Assembly: GCF_003385845.1 (NCBI RefSeq)
Contig: NZ_QRDJ01000007.1
Coordinates: forward strand, 833,380-897,379
DNA: 64,000 bases
DNA from: Kushneria indalinina DSM 14324
Lineage (GTDB): Bacteria; Pseudomonadota; Gammaproteobacteria; Pseudomonadales; Halomonadaceae
Direction of reading: 5' to 3'
Program-made: the position numbers and the translations under genes
Shown here: in pieces, positions 1-8,263 of the stretch
Position numbering within the stretch: position 1 is the stretch's first letter
How the letters are laid out: each line of letters opens with the position of its first letter
Notes under the pieces: generated by a model
Databases searched by the model: none
Seen by the model: the letters and a program-made list of their open reading frames with translations, nothing else
Told to the model about the DNA's origin: nothing

Positions 1-1
1 G

Positions 2-394
2 CGGGTACACCCGGCCATGACGGCCATCAAGGAAAGGCTCGACAGGCAGGAGGTCGGCGTGTACGTCTGTGGCGGCGAGCAGAACGAGCATGACTATCTC
101 TCGCTCAACGTCGATTTCGGTAACGAGCAGAACTTTACCTATCAGGTCTGGACGCGTGCCTTTGCCACACCGGCCTTTGCCATGCGCACCAAAAAGGCGT
201 CGGAAAACTACTATCGCCTCGAGGTGCATCTGCTGGAGGGCAGCCAGGGCTATGACCTGATGGGCTACACCGAGCAGCAGGTGATCGACGACATTCTCGA
301 TCAGTACGAGCGCCACCTGCAGTTTCTGCATCTCAATCGCATGGAACCCGGCAGCATCAACATGCCGGACAGCCCCGAGCAGCCGCCGGTCTAG
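2..394 (+). CDS. betT: High-affinity choline transporter BetT, C-terminal fragment (cut by window start)
   Basis: About 130 residues of the cytoplasmic C-terminal tail of a BCCT-family choline transporter; the frame is open to the window edge, so the gene begins upstream. The readable part resembles the BetT tail in my memory of the family: an acidic stretch, then GSQGYDLMGYTEQQVIDD and DQYERHLQFLHL near the end. In BetT this soluble domain follows the twelve membrane helices and senses osmotic conditions; choline taken up is oxidised to glycine betaine, the usual compatible solute of halophiles. No membrane segment remains in the window. A strong terminator follows 22 bases after the stop. 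Family confident; substrate by analogy. Confidence 0.8.
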   Translation, partial: RVHPAMTAIKERLDRQEVGVYVCGGEQNEHDYLSLNVDFGNEQNFTYQVWTRAFATPAFAMRTKKASENYYRLEVHLLEGSQGYDLMGYTEQQVIDDILDQYERHLQFLHLNRMEPGSINMPDSPEQPPV

Positions 395-416
395 GTGCGT
401 CTGTTCGCCATGCAAA

Positions 417-447
417 GGGCCCGACCGTTATGGTCGGGCCCTTTTTT
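417..447 (+). terminator. Rho-independent terminator after betT
   Basis: Perfect 10-bp stem GGGCCCGACC / GGTCGGGCCC with a 5-nt loop followed by six T. It ends the betT transcript and lies between betT and the converging MFS gene. Confidence 0.93.
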
Positions 448-497
448 ATGGTGCTGATGAGACCCTGGTCGGCCTGCTCGAGTTTCGCCGCCGCCGG

Positions 498-1661
498 TCA
501 GGCCCTGGCCGCCGGACGTGCCAGCACGATGGCCAGTAGAGCGGCCACGGCCAGCGCAATAAAGGCGTAGTGCAGCGTGACGGCCTCGGCCAGAAAGCCC
601 AGCATCGGCGGGCCGCCGAGCATGCTCAGATAGCCCAGCATGGCCACCGAGGCGATGGCGCCCGACGGCGACATGGATCGGTTGCGCCCGGCCAGGCTCA
701 GAAGGCACGGAAACAGGGTCGACATGCCAATGCCGGTCAGTGCAAAACCAAGCAGGGCAGCGTTGGGATCGGCCGCGCCGATGGCGAAGGCCAGCCCGGC
801 AAGGGCCAGCGCGCTGCCGATCTCCAGCGACCGCACGGCGCCAACCCGGTCCAGCCAACGATCACCCAGCAGCCGGCCGACGGCCATGGTGCCGGTGAAG
901 ACGGCCAGCCCCAGTGCTGCATGTCCGCGCGAGGCGCCAAGCTCGGTGAGAAAGAGCGCCGACCAGTCGGCCATCGAGCCCTCGATGAAGACCACCGCGG
1001 CTGCAATGATGCCCAGTAACCAGACCCGCCCCTTCGGGCGCACGAACAGCGCGCCGACCGGGCGTTCGGCGCGCGGCGGCGGTGCCAGCAGATGACGATG
1101 GCTGATCAGGATGCCTGCCATCAAAACGCCGGCGACCAGCAGCAGGTGCCAGCGCGGTGTCAGTCCCAGCGTGGCCAGCCCGCCGCCGATCAGGGACCCG
1201 GCCATGCCGCCCAGGCTGAACACGCCGTGAAAGGAGGACATGATGGAGCGTCGGTAGCGTCGCTCGAGCGTGGCGGCCTGGTCGTTCATGGCAATATTGA
1301 GCAGCCCCATCCCGGCGCCGAAGAGCGCCAGCGCCGGGCCCAGCGTCAGCGGCGAGACGGCAAGCCCGATCAATACCAGCGAGGCCACGATGGCACAGGC
1401 CGCCACGCGCGTAATGCGCCGGCTGCCAAAGCGGGTATTGAGATAGTTCGATAACAGCGTCAGGCCCAGCGACCCGATGACCGGGCACAGCAGCAGGGCG
1501 CCGAGCTGGGACTGGGACAGATCAAGTCGGGCACTGATGTCGGGAATGCGCACCGCCCAGTTGGAGAAGGAAAGCCCCGAGAGGGCAAAAAACCAGGCAA
1601 TGGCAGCACGGCTGGCAGGTGCGCGCGCGGCGGCAACGCTCTCGTGGGCGGGGTCATTCAT
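498..1661 (-). CDS. MFS transporter, YbjJ-like
   Basis: A 387-residue, very hydrophobic protein with about twelve membrane segments of the major facilitator superfamily, in the inner membrane. The first helix (FFALSGLSFSNWAVRIPDI) and the later NIAMNDQAATLERRYRRSIMSS-type loop around residues 125-145 recall the YbjJ / fucose-permease-like branch; the substrate cannot be read from sequence. AAGGAG stands eight bases before the ATG, which fixes the start. The gene converges with betT. Two 8-bp direct repeats lie upstream at 1747-1766. Function is inferred only to family level. Confidence 0.8.
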   Translation of the reverse strand: MNDPAHESVAAARAPASRAAIAWFFALSGLSFSNWAVRIPDISARLDLSQSQLGALLLCPVIGSLGLTLLSNYLNTRFGSRRITRVAACAIVASLVLIGLAVSPLTLGPALALFGAGMGLLNIAMNDQAATLERRYRRSIMSSFHGVFSLGGMAGSLIGGGLATLGLTPRWHLLLVAGVLMAGILISHRHLLAPPPRAERPVGALFVRPKGRVWLLGIIAAAVVFIEGSMADWSALFLTELGASRGHAALGLAVFTGTMAVGRLLGDRWLDRVGAVRSLEIGSALALAGLAFAIGAADPNAALLGFALTGIGMSTLFPCLLSLAGRNRSMSPSGAIASVAMLGYLSMLGGPPMLGFLAEAVTLHYAFIALAVAALLAIVLARPAARA

Positions 1662-1806
1662 GAAGGGCTCCTTGTAAAACTAAAACGCGGTGCACCCGCG
1701 GCCTCCGTCAGGGAGGGCACACCGTTCATCGTCAGCGGTTTCAGGATCGAATCAAACGTCGAATCAGCAGCCGTCAAAACGCTCGACAGCCCCCGGCGCT
1801 CGCGCT

Positions 1807-2721
1807 CTAGCGAGGCGTCGGGGAGAGTCCATGGTGGGTCTGCTGATCATCGGTCAGGCGCACCAGCGCCCTGAGAACATCGTCATGCAACGGTTGTGGC
1901 AGCGCCGGACGTTCGCTGTGCTGCATGAAGTCCGACAGCTCTTTATCACCGAGCACTTGAACATCGTCATTGTCCCTGACCCGCTCGATGCGCCAGCCCG
2001 GCAGCACCAGCACGGCCTTGACAGGCACTTCCCGTTTGCAGTCGCGACTCAGACGTTCCTGCAGCCAGCGTCGGGCGCGCTGCGCTTCACGCACCGGGCG
2101 TGTCTCTTCCCGGTCGGGGAAGTGGAGGCGCTCGCCCTCGAGTCTGAGCGTGTGTGCGCCGTTTTGAGCGATTTCCGGGCCGGCCTGTCGGGTGCGGACC
2201 AGCAGGGAAAAGATGCCGTGTTCGGTGATCACCACATGGTCGATGGTGAAGCCGTCGGCCGGGACATCATGGAAGATGTAAAGTCCCTGATGCTGCGTGC
2301 GCAAAAGGTTTTGCAGGTCGTGCGCCACGTTCATGGCACCGGCCAGACGCAGACGCAGATTCGAAATCCGGTAGGAAAGTGCCATCATGAAAGCCCCCAC
2401 GATCAGTGCCGCGATCGTGGTAATCAGTCCGTAGATGCTCCATTCGAGCCAGTCCTGATGCGACGAGAACAGCATGCGGCCCATACCATAGATCAGGGGC
2501 GTGATCGCAATGACAGGCCCCAGGGCGCCGGCCAGAAAAAGTTTGACGCGCGCTTCGGCCAGTCGCTCGCGAAAGCGGTTGCCGGACTGGCGCAGTCGAT
2601 GGCCGGACGGGGAGAAGCCGGGCTTGTCCTGGAACAGATGGCGCAGCCCGATCACCACTACGGCCGTGGCAAACAGGGGGGTCAGAAAAATCAGGGGAAG
2701 CAGATATTCCAGCCAGCGCAT
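1807..2721 (-). CDS. NERD-domain membrane protein
   Basis: 304 residues. Two or three N-terminal membrane segments (about residues 8-28, 60-82, 95-118) are followed by a soluble domain with the nuclease-related NERD signature: FTIDHVVITEHGIFSLLVRT around residues 158-177, then a charged region ending in a beta strand VPVKAVLVLPGW. NERD domains resemble restriction-type nucleases and occur on DNA-processing or membrane proteins of mostly unknown role. The soluble part is predicted to face the cytoplasm. No obvious operon partner: the MFS gene lies 145 bases downstream in the same direction and the sirtuin is divergent. A 350-aa ORF on the opposite strand is a shadow. Confidence 0.72.
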   Translation of the reverse strand: MRWLEYLLPLIFLTPLFATAVVVIGLRHLFQDKPGFSPSGHRLRQSGNRFRERLAEARVKLFLAGALGPVIAITPLIYGMGRMLFSSHQDWLEWSIYGLITTIAALIVGAFMMALSYRISNLRLRLAGAMNVAHDLQNLLRTQHQGLYIFHDVPADGFTIDHVVITEHGIFSLLVRTRQAGPEIAQNGAHTLRLEGERLHFPDREETRPVREAQRARRWLQERLSRDCKREVPVKAVLVLPGWRIERVRDNDDVQVLGDKELSDFMQHSERPALPQPLHDDVLRALVRLTDDQQTHHGLSPTPR

Positions 2722-2837
2722 GACGTCATCCCGGTAGGTTGAGGTTTAGTCTAGCGTTCTGTCGGGTCGGCATCCATGCCCGGCAGCTATTTTGCAGCCG
2801 AATCCATTGTTCGGCCAGCAGGTCATGAGGAGTGGGC

Positions 2838-3707
2838 ATGAGTAGCGTACCGGGTGCCAGCGAGCAGGCACTGATCGACCTTGTACGGCGCCACCCGCGG
2901 CTGTGCGTTTTGACAGGCGCCGGGGTCAGCACCGACAGCGGCATTCCCGATTATCGGGATGAAAAGGGCGAGTGGAAACGTTCACCGCCCATGACTCATC
3001 AGGCCTACATGAAAAGTCATCTCGGCCGCCAGCGCTACTGGGCGCGCAGCCTGGTGGGCTTTCGCCTGTTGGCGGGTGCCTCGCCGGGGCGATCGCACCA
3101 CACGCTGGCCGCACTGGAGGCGCAGGGCTTTATCGAAGGGGTCATCACGCAAAATGTCGATCGCCTGCATCAAAAGGCGGGCAGTAAGCGCGTGGTGGAC
3201 CTGCACGGCCGCGCCGATCTGGTGCGCTGCATGCAGTGTAATCTGCTGGTGCGTCGTCACGTGCTGCATGAGCATCTGGCCGAGCTCAACCCGGACTGGG
3301 TGGGTATGGACGCCGAGATCGCCCCGGATGGCGACGCTTATCTCGAGAATGTGGACTTCTCTACCTTCAGCCTGCCGGACTGTCCGCGCTGCGGCCACGG
3401 CATTTTAAAGCCTGATGTGGTGTTTTTTGGTGATAACGTGCCGCGCTGGCGGCTGGGCCGGGCCATGTCGATGCTCGACGACAGCCAGGCGCTGCTGGTG
3501 GTGGGCTCGTCCCTGATGGTGTTTTCGGGCTTTCGCTTCGCCCGACACGCTGCGGCCCGAGGGATCCCGATTGCCTGCATCAACCGCGGACACACCCGGG
3601 CCGATGCGCTGTACACGCTCAAGTTTGAGACGTCCATCGACGAGAGCCTGACTGCCCTGCTGGCCGGGCTGTCAGACGCTCAAGCTTCGCCGGGCGCTAC
3701 TGGCTGA
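2838..3707 (+). CDS. SIR2-family NAD-dependent protein deacylase
   Basis: 289 residues with the full sirtuin signature: the NAD-binding GAGVSTDSGIPDYR at residues 27-40, QNVD at 105-108, catalytic His123 in VDLHGR, and four zinc cysteines (131, 134, 182, 185). The family removes acyl groups from lysine using NAD. The long HQKAG...PDVVFFGDNVP arrangement resembles class II (SIRT4-like) sirtuins more than E. coli CobB. I start it at the ATG five bases after GAGGAG rather than at the in-frame GTG two codons earlier, which would sit inside the ribosome site. It overlaps the converging ybaY gene by 11 bases. Confidence 0.92.
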   Translation: MSSVPGASEQALIDLVRRHPRLCVLTGAGVSTDSGIPDYRDEKGEWKRSPPMTHQAYMKSHLGRQRYWARSLVGFRLLAGASPGRSHHTLAALEAQGFIEGVITQNVDRLHQKAGSKRVVDLHGRADLVRCMQCNLLVRRHVLHEHLAELNPDWVGMDAEIAPDGDAYLENVDFSTFSLPDCPRCGHGILKPDVVFFGDNVPRWRLGRAMSMLDDSQALLVVGSSLMVFSGFRFARHAAARGIPIACINRGHTRADALYTLKFETSIDESLTALLAGLSDAQASPGATG

Positions 3708-4116
3708 TTGGCGCCAGCGGGACACGCACGTGCTGTGAGGGGGCACCGTCGGTCAATACCGGCAGGGGTTCCAGCGTCAGATAGCGCGTGTTGTCACCTT
3801 CGCGCAGAGCGGCGCTCAGGGCGTAGCGCCGCTCGCTGTCGATATGGTGGCGGTCATACTGCAGCATGAACGGCACCGGCCAGCGCCCGTGGGTGTTTTG
3901 ATCGACCTTGGCGATCGTGGTGCGCCCCTGGGTGACATCCAGCAGGCGAATTTCCAGCCGGGCGTCATCAGCGATCGGCGCCTGCTCGTCGCTGATGGCT
4001 TCCCCCGAGAGCGTGGCGAAATCGGGACCGCTGGCGAACAGCGAGCAGCCGCTCAAAAGGCCGGTCAGCAGCAGTGAGGCAGCAAGCAGTGAGGCGCGAA
4101 ACGAAGGACCCGACAT
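3697..4116 (-). CDS. ybaY: YbaY-family lipoprotein
   Basis: 139 residues. An N-terminal signal with lipobox LLSGC (cysteine near residue 24) marks it as a lipoprotein. The rest is a small beta-sandwich with LEIRLLDVTQG and FMLQYDRHHI, typical of the YbaY / YscW-like 'type III secretion lipoprotein chaperone' fold found in many gammaproteobacteria without secretion systems. Its ATG lies two bases after the yciH stop, so the two are probably co-transcribed. The 3' end overlaps the converging sirtuin gene by 11 bases. Cellular role unknown. Confidence 0.78.
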   Translation of the reverse strand: MSGPSFRASLLAASLLLTGLLSGCSLFASGPDFATLSGEAISDEQAPIADDARLEIRLLDVTQGRTTIAKVDQNTHGRWPVPFMLQYDRHHIDSERRYALSAALREGDNTRYLTLEPLPVLTDGAPSQHVRVPLAPISQ

Positions 4117-4118
4117 GA

Positions 4119-4478
4119 TCAGCCCCCCGCCAGTTTGACGGTATAGCCGCGCTTTTCCAGCTCGGCGCGTAGCGTGTCGCGATGATCGCCCTGAATCTCG
4201 ATCACGCCTTCCTTGAGCACCCCGCCGCTGCCGCAGCGCTTTTTCAGCCCCTGCATCAGGGTTTTCAGCTCATCGCTCGGCAGCGGTATGCCGTGCAGCG
4301 TGGTCACGCCCTTGCCCTTGCGTCCGGCCGTTTCGCGCTTGATACGCACGATGCCATCCAGCGATGACAGCCGCGTCTCATCCTGCGCCTTTTGCTCATC
4401 GCTTTCGTCGTGCTTGCGCATATCCCCTGTTTCGGTGGAATACACCTTGCGGCTCAACTGATCGCGCAGTGATGACAT
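4119..4478 (-). CDS. yciH: YciH, SUI1/eIF1-family translation factor
   Basis: 119 residues. The C-terminal half is a SUI1 domain: VRIKRETAGRKGKGVTTL, then LKKRCGSGGVLKEGVIEIQG, then RGYTVKLAGG at the end. In E. coli YciH is a non-essential relative of IF3/eIF1 that discriminates initiator tRNA and start codons and acts in stress translation. The open frame extends 56 codons further upstream, but GGGAG precedes the MSSLRDQL start by seven bases and the usual family length is 105-125 residues, so I reject the long form. It is first in a two-gene unit with ybaY. Confidence 0.9.
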   Translation of the reverse strand: MSSLRDQLSRKVYSTETGDMRKHDESDEQKAQDETRLSSLDGIVRIKRETAGRKGKGVTTLHGIPLPSDELKTLMQGLKKRCGSGGVLKEGVIEIQGDHRDTLRAELEKRGYTVKLAGG

Positions 4479-4702
4479 GGTTCGACTCCCGCTCGCCTCA
4501 AGAAGGCCCCAGAATAGCGCAGCCCCGCGACAGTTCGAAACGACAGATGCCTGCCCGAGGCGCCGCCGCCGATAGAAATGAAAACCCAAAGCGCCGCTAT
4601 TCAGACAATTGAACAGCGACGGCATGGGTAGACTCACGGCTATCACATGACGCCGACATCATCGGCGCACCGGAACAATGATCATTCTCGAGAGGCTATA
4701 CC

Positions 4703-5395
4703 ATGCGTCGTATCGCAACCGCTGTCATCACCGGATCCCTGCTGCTGGTCACCAGTGCCGCCGCCATGGCTGACGATCACTGGTCGGTAGCCGGCAGTGC
4801 CGGTACGACCGGGCTGGGCGCCAATGTGAGCTGGCGCTTTCATGATCACTTTGCCCTGACGGCCGGCTACAGCGGCTACAACTACGACGATCTGGAGCAC
4901 ACCAACGGTGATGTGACCTACAAGGGTGAGGTCGACATGGATATCTACAGTCTCAAGCTGGATATCTACCCGTGGGTCAACAGTGGTTTCTTTATTTCAG
5001 CTGGCGCGGTCAAGCCTGATGTTCAGCTCAAGGCCGTAGGCCGTTATACCGGTGATGGCGCGCTCGAGGACTTTGGTATTTCCGGGGACGCCGGCAACGC
5101 GCGCCTGAATGGCCGCGCCAAACTCTCCGATAACGTCGAGCCCTACCTGGGCATCGGCTGGCGCAACAGCTCGAAGCAGGGTCTGGGCTTCTATGCCGAA
5201 GCTGGTGCCTTCTGGATCGACCCCAGCGTATCACTGACACCACGGGGCGATATTTTTGATAGTTCTGTTACCGGGCCCGCTGCAAGGGCTGCTGTCGATC
5301 AGGAAGTGCGTAATCAGGAAGACGATCTGCGCAGCGACCTGAACAAGTACAACGTCTACCCGGTCGCCGTCATCGGTATCGAATACACGTTTTAA
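4703..5395 (+). CDS. Outer-membrane beta-barrel protein
   Basis: 230 residues with a signal peptide cut after AMA (near residue 23) and alternating hydrophobic strands typical of a small eight-stranded porin-like barrel. The C-terminus IGIEYTF ends in the aromatic residue used by the BAM machinery. A hydrophilic, probably helical insert (AARAAVDQEVRNQEDDLRSD, around 192-212) sits just before the last strand. The family is common in gammaproteobacteria and of unknown substrate; OmpW-like is another possible label. GAGAGG stands seven bases before the ATG. A strong terminator follows, so it appears monocistronic. Confidence 0.75.
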   Translation: MRRIATAVITGSLLLVTSAAAMADDHWSVAGSAGTTGLGANVSWRFHDHFALTAGYSGYNYDDLEHTNGDVTYKGEVDMDIYSLKLDIYPWVNSGFFISAGAVKPDVQLKAVGRYTGDGALEDFGISGDAGNARLNGRAKLSDNVEPYLGIGWRNSSKQGLGFYAEAGAFWIDPSVSLTPRGDIFDSSVTGPAARAAVDQEVRNQEDDLRSDLNKYNVYPVAVIGIEYTF

Positions 5396-5416
5396 TCCCC
5401 GTCTTCTCGTGAACTT

Positions 5417-5439
5417 GCCCCGCCATGCGGGGCTTTTTT
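5417..5439 (+). terminator. Rho-independent terminator after the outer-membrane gene
   Basis: GCCCCGC / GCGGGGC stem with a 3-nt loop and six T, 21 bases after the stop codon. Confidence 0.93.
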
Positions 5440-5696
5440 GTAGCTAAAAGGTCGCTTTTCCCCATGTGGCCTCATGGGTCACTTTTCTGCAAGCGATGTG
5501 GATGACACTGGCGCTCTGGAGATGGCATGGGATCCTCAAGCGGGCCTCTCTGCGGTCGATAAGCACTGTCAGGCCCACCTGACGCGCCGGCCGGTAGCAG
5601 GATGGGGGCTTGTCAGGGAGGTCATGGCATACCCTCGTGGCAGTGGCGAATTACCCGAACAAGTGCAAGCCGGTGCCGCGGACAAGGGAGTCCACC
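5440..5696. other. Gene-free stretch before the diguanylate cyclase
   Basis: About 260 bases between the terminator and the GGDEF start (301 bases between stop and start). An open frame runs through it but has no ribosome site and only continues as a shadow of the cyclase. I see no convincing promoter, riboswitch or repeat here. Confidence 0.5.
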
Positions 5697-6920
5697 ATGC
5701 AGGAAGAGGCCACCGAACTGGATCGGGCGCTGGAGGGCAGGGGCTGGCTGGGACGGGTCGCAATACCCCCCGGGCGAATGGGCGCCTTTGCCGCCCAAAC
5801 GCAGGCGATGCGTCGCCATGCCCTGTCGATGTCCGTGCTCATCGGGCTGGGGTTTTATCTGGCCTTTGCAGCAGGAGACTGGTTTACCGTGCCCGACCAG
5901 GTCTGGCTGGCCCTGACCTTTCGCTTTGCCATCATGCTGCCCCTCGGGCTTGCAGTGCTCTACTGGCTGCATCATGTGCGCAGCTCGCTGATGGTGCAGC
6001 AGGTCGTTACCTGCGGTTTTCACCTGCTCGCAGTCTCCCTGCTGGCGTTTCTGGTTACGCGCTCCGACTCCGCCAACGCCTTGGGGTTCGTTTTTGCCAG
6101 TTATGCTGCGCTGATGGCGATGGTGATCAGCATGGCGCTGCCTGTGCGTCTGGTAATGGTGCTGGCCATTACCGTGATGCTGGTCCAGGCGCTGGCGATC
6201 GCCTTCGGGCCCATTCAGTTACCGATCCTGCAGTTACACAATCTGATGACCGCCATCGTGATCGTCGGGCCGGCGCTGTTTGCCAACCGGACACTGGAAA
6301 ACGAGCGCCGCCGGCACTTTCTGCTCATCGAGCGCGAGGAGAGCCGCAAGCGCCAGCTGGCCGAGCAGCGTGACATGCTCAGTCGTCTGGCGGCGCTGGA
6401 CCCCCTGACGGATATTGCCAATCGTCGAGGGTTTCATGCCGCGCTCGCCAGTGACCTGGGCCGGGTAGGACCGGACGCTCTGGTAGCCATCGCCATGGTC
6501 GATATCGACCACTTCAAACTTTATAACGATCACTACGGGCATGCCGCCGGGGACCGGGCGCTGCGGCGCGTGGCACAGGCGCTGGCCGAGGCGGCAGGGC
6601 CGGTCGGGCGTGCCGGTCGACTCGGCGGCGAGGAGTTCATTATCGCTGTCACCGGTATTTCGTCGGAGGAGATTGAGCTCTACGCGGAGCGTCTGCGCGC
6701 CAGCGTGCAGCGCCTGGCGCTGGCGCACTGTGACAGCAGTACGGCCGACGTGGTCACCGTCAGTGTCGGCGTGGTGCTGGGGCTGCGGGACAGGGCTGAC
6801 ATCCCGACGCTTTTCGAGACCGCCGATGCCGCGCTCTATCGCGCCAAGGCCGCCGGGCGCAACCGGGTGGTGATTCATGATCTGCCCCGGCCGAATGCCG
6901 AGGCCTGTCGCACCGGCTGA
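5697..6920 (+). CDS. Membrane-anchored diguanylate cyclase (GGDEF)
   Basis: 407 residues: about six membrane helices (residues 45-200) without a recognisable ligand domain, a short coiled coil (203-232), then a GGDEF domain with DPLTDIANRRGF and the active-site GGEEF at 310-314. It should make cyclic di-GMP from two GTP at the inner membrane. The position of the inhibitory I-site (RxxD, nine residues before the motif) reads GPVG, so classic product inhibition is absent. AAGGGAG six bases before the ATG sets the start; an upstream ATG would add 29 residues without a ribosome site. No linked phosphodiesterase. Confidence 0.9.
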   Translation: MQEEATELDRALEGRGWLGRVAIPPGRMGAFAAQTQAMRRHALSMSVLIGLGFYLAFAAGDWFTVPDQVWLALTFRFAIMLPLGLAVLYWLHHVRSSLMVQQVVTCGFHLLAVSLLAFLVTRSDSANALGFVFASYAALMAMVISMALPVRLVMVLAITVMLVQALAIAFGPIQLPILQLHNLMTAIVIVGPALFANRTLENERRRHFLLIEREESRKRQLAEQRDMLSRLAALDPLTDIANRRGFHAALASDLGRVGPDALVAIAMVDIDHFKLYNDHYGHAAGDRALRRVAQALAEAAGPVGRAGRLGGEEFIIAVTGISSEEIELYAERLRASVQRLALAHCDSSTADVVTVSVGVVLGLRDRADIPTLFETADAALYRAKAAGRNRVVIHDLPRPNAEACRTG

Positions 6921-7041
6921 AACTGCCTGCCGAGGGGCCGTGGTGGCCCCCATGATGAATATCGCCGGCCTGCCTGACAGCACCGTAAGGTTGCGCCAGG
7001 CTTTAGGCATCGTTTTTATTCATGGATCAGCAGGAGGTCAT

Positions 7042-8145
7042 ATGGCACAGGGAAAGGTGCGCTACGCCGTCCTCGGCGGTGGGGAGATTTCACAGGGCGC
7101 GTTCATGCCGGGCATCGCGGCCAGCGACCACTCGGAGATGACCGCACTGGTCACCGGCGATCCGAAAAAGGCCGAGGTGCTGGGCAAGCGCTATAACCTC
7201 AGGGTTTACGGCTATGAGGATTACGAGACGCTTTTGAACTCCGGCGAGATCGATGCCGTCTATGTCGCCACGCCCAACTTTCGCCACCGCCAAGACACTG
7301 TGCCGGCGCTGGAAGTGGGCATCCATGTCCTGCTGGAAAAGCCGATGGCGACCAGCGTCGAGGACTGTGAGGCGATGATCGAGGCGGCCGAGCGGGGCAA
7401 CGCGAAGCTGATGATCGCCTACCGACTGCACCACGAGCCGGGCACGCTGGAGATGATCCAGCACATGCGTGAGGGCACCATCGGCGCCCCGCGGTCGTTC
7501 TCCTCTCAGCTCACCCAGGATCTCAATCCCAGAAACCATCGCGCCCTGCACGGCTACTGGGCAGGCCCCGTCCCCGACATGGGCGCCTATCCGATCAACG
7601 CGGTGCGTCATCTGTTCGGCGCCGAGCCGGTCGAGGTCAGCGCGATGAGCGACAATACGCCGGGGCGCGACTACACCTGCGATGACAGCGTGACCGTCAG
7701 CCTGCGCTTTGCCGAGGGGCGGCTGGCCCAGTTCTTCGTCAGCTATGCCACCAGCGGCCACAACCATCTGTCGGTCGTGGGCGAGCGCGGCGCGCTGTTC
7801 GCAAGGCCCAGCTACATGTTCGGTCCTGGCGTGTCGATCGACTACGATCTGAGCGTTGACGGCGAGACCACGGCCCATTCGCCGGGACCGGTGGAGCAGT
7901 TTGGCGGCCAGACCGACTACTTCTCCCACTGCATTCTCAATGACATCGCACCCGAGGCCGATGGCACGGAAGGGCTGCGCGATGTGCGCATTCTGGAAGC
8001 CATCGAGCAGGCGCTTAAAACCGGTCAGCCGCAGTCGATCGAGCCGCTCGAGTATCGTGATCGTATCCGCTCGGATCAGGTGCGACGCCTCACGCCGGTC
8101 GAGCCACCCGAGGTGGTCAGCGTCGAGACCATCAGCGGTGACTGA
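7042..8145 (+). CDS. Gfo/Idh/MocA-family oxidoreductase
   Basis: 367 residues. The N-terminus carries a Rossmann fold (YAVLGGGEISQGAFMPG), followed by the family motif VLLEKPMA and the C-terminal alpha/beta substrate domain with GPVPDMGAYPINAVRHLFG. It resembles glucose-fructose oxidoreductase-like NADP dehydrogenases acting on sugars or inositols; the substrate is not readable. AGGAGG precedes the ATG; the long upstream extension of the frame has no start signals and is rejected. It stands alone between the cyclase and a strong terminator. Confidence 0.85.
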   Translation: MAQGKVRYAVLGGGEISQGAFMPGIAASDHSEMTALVTGDPKKAEVLGKRYNLRVYGYEDYETLLNSGEIDAVYVATPNFRHRQDTVPALEVGIHVLLEKPMATSVEDCEAMIEAAERGNAKLMIAYRLHHEPGTLEMIQHMREGTIGAPRSFSSQLTQDLNPRNHRALHGYWAGPVPDMGAYPINAVRHLFGAEPVEVSAMSDNTPGRDYTCDDSVTVSLRFAEGRLAQFFVSYATSGHNHLSVVGERGALFARPSYMFGPGVSIDYDLSVDGETTAHSPGPVEQFGGQTDYFSHCILNDIAPEADGTEGLRDVRILEAIEQALKTGQPQSIEPLEYRDRIRSDQVRRLTPVEPPEVVSVETISGD

Positions 8146-8173
8146 GTCATCCCGGTAACGTGTGTGATCGCAA

Positions 8174-8205
8174 AAGGGCCGCCCAACAGGGGCGGCCCTT
8201 TTTTA
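8174..8205 (+). terminator. Rho-independent terminator after the Gfo/Idh gene
   Basis: AAGGGCCGCCC / GGGCGGCCCTT perfect stem, loop AACAG, followed by a T run. Confidence 0.93.
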
Positions 8206-8263
8206 TACCGGCGCTTTCATGCCGACGCTTCCTGAAAGAAAGGCAGACGGCGTCAGGGCAGAA

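Noticed and set aside
1690-2742. 350-residue plus-strand ORF
   Set aside because: Antisense to the NERD protein, no family features.
5474-6373. 299-residue plus-strand ORF before and within the diguanylate cyclase
   Set aside because: Overlaps the well-supported GGDEF frame; no ribosome site, shuffled Ala/Gly/Arg composition.
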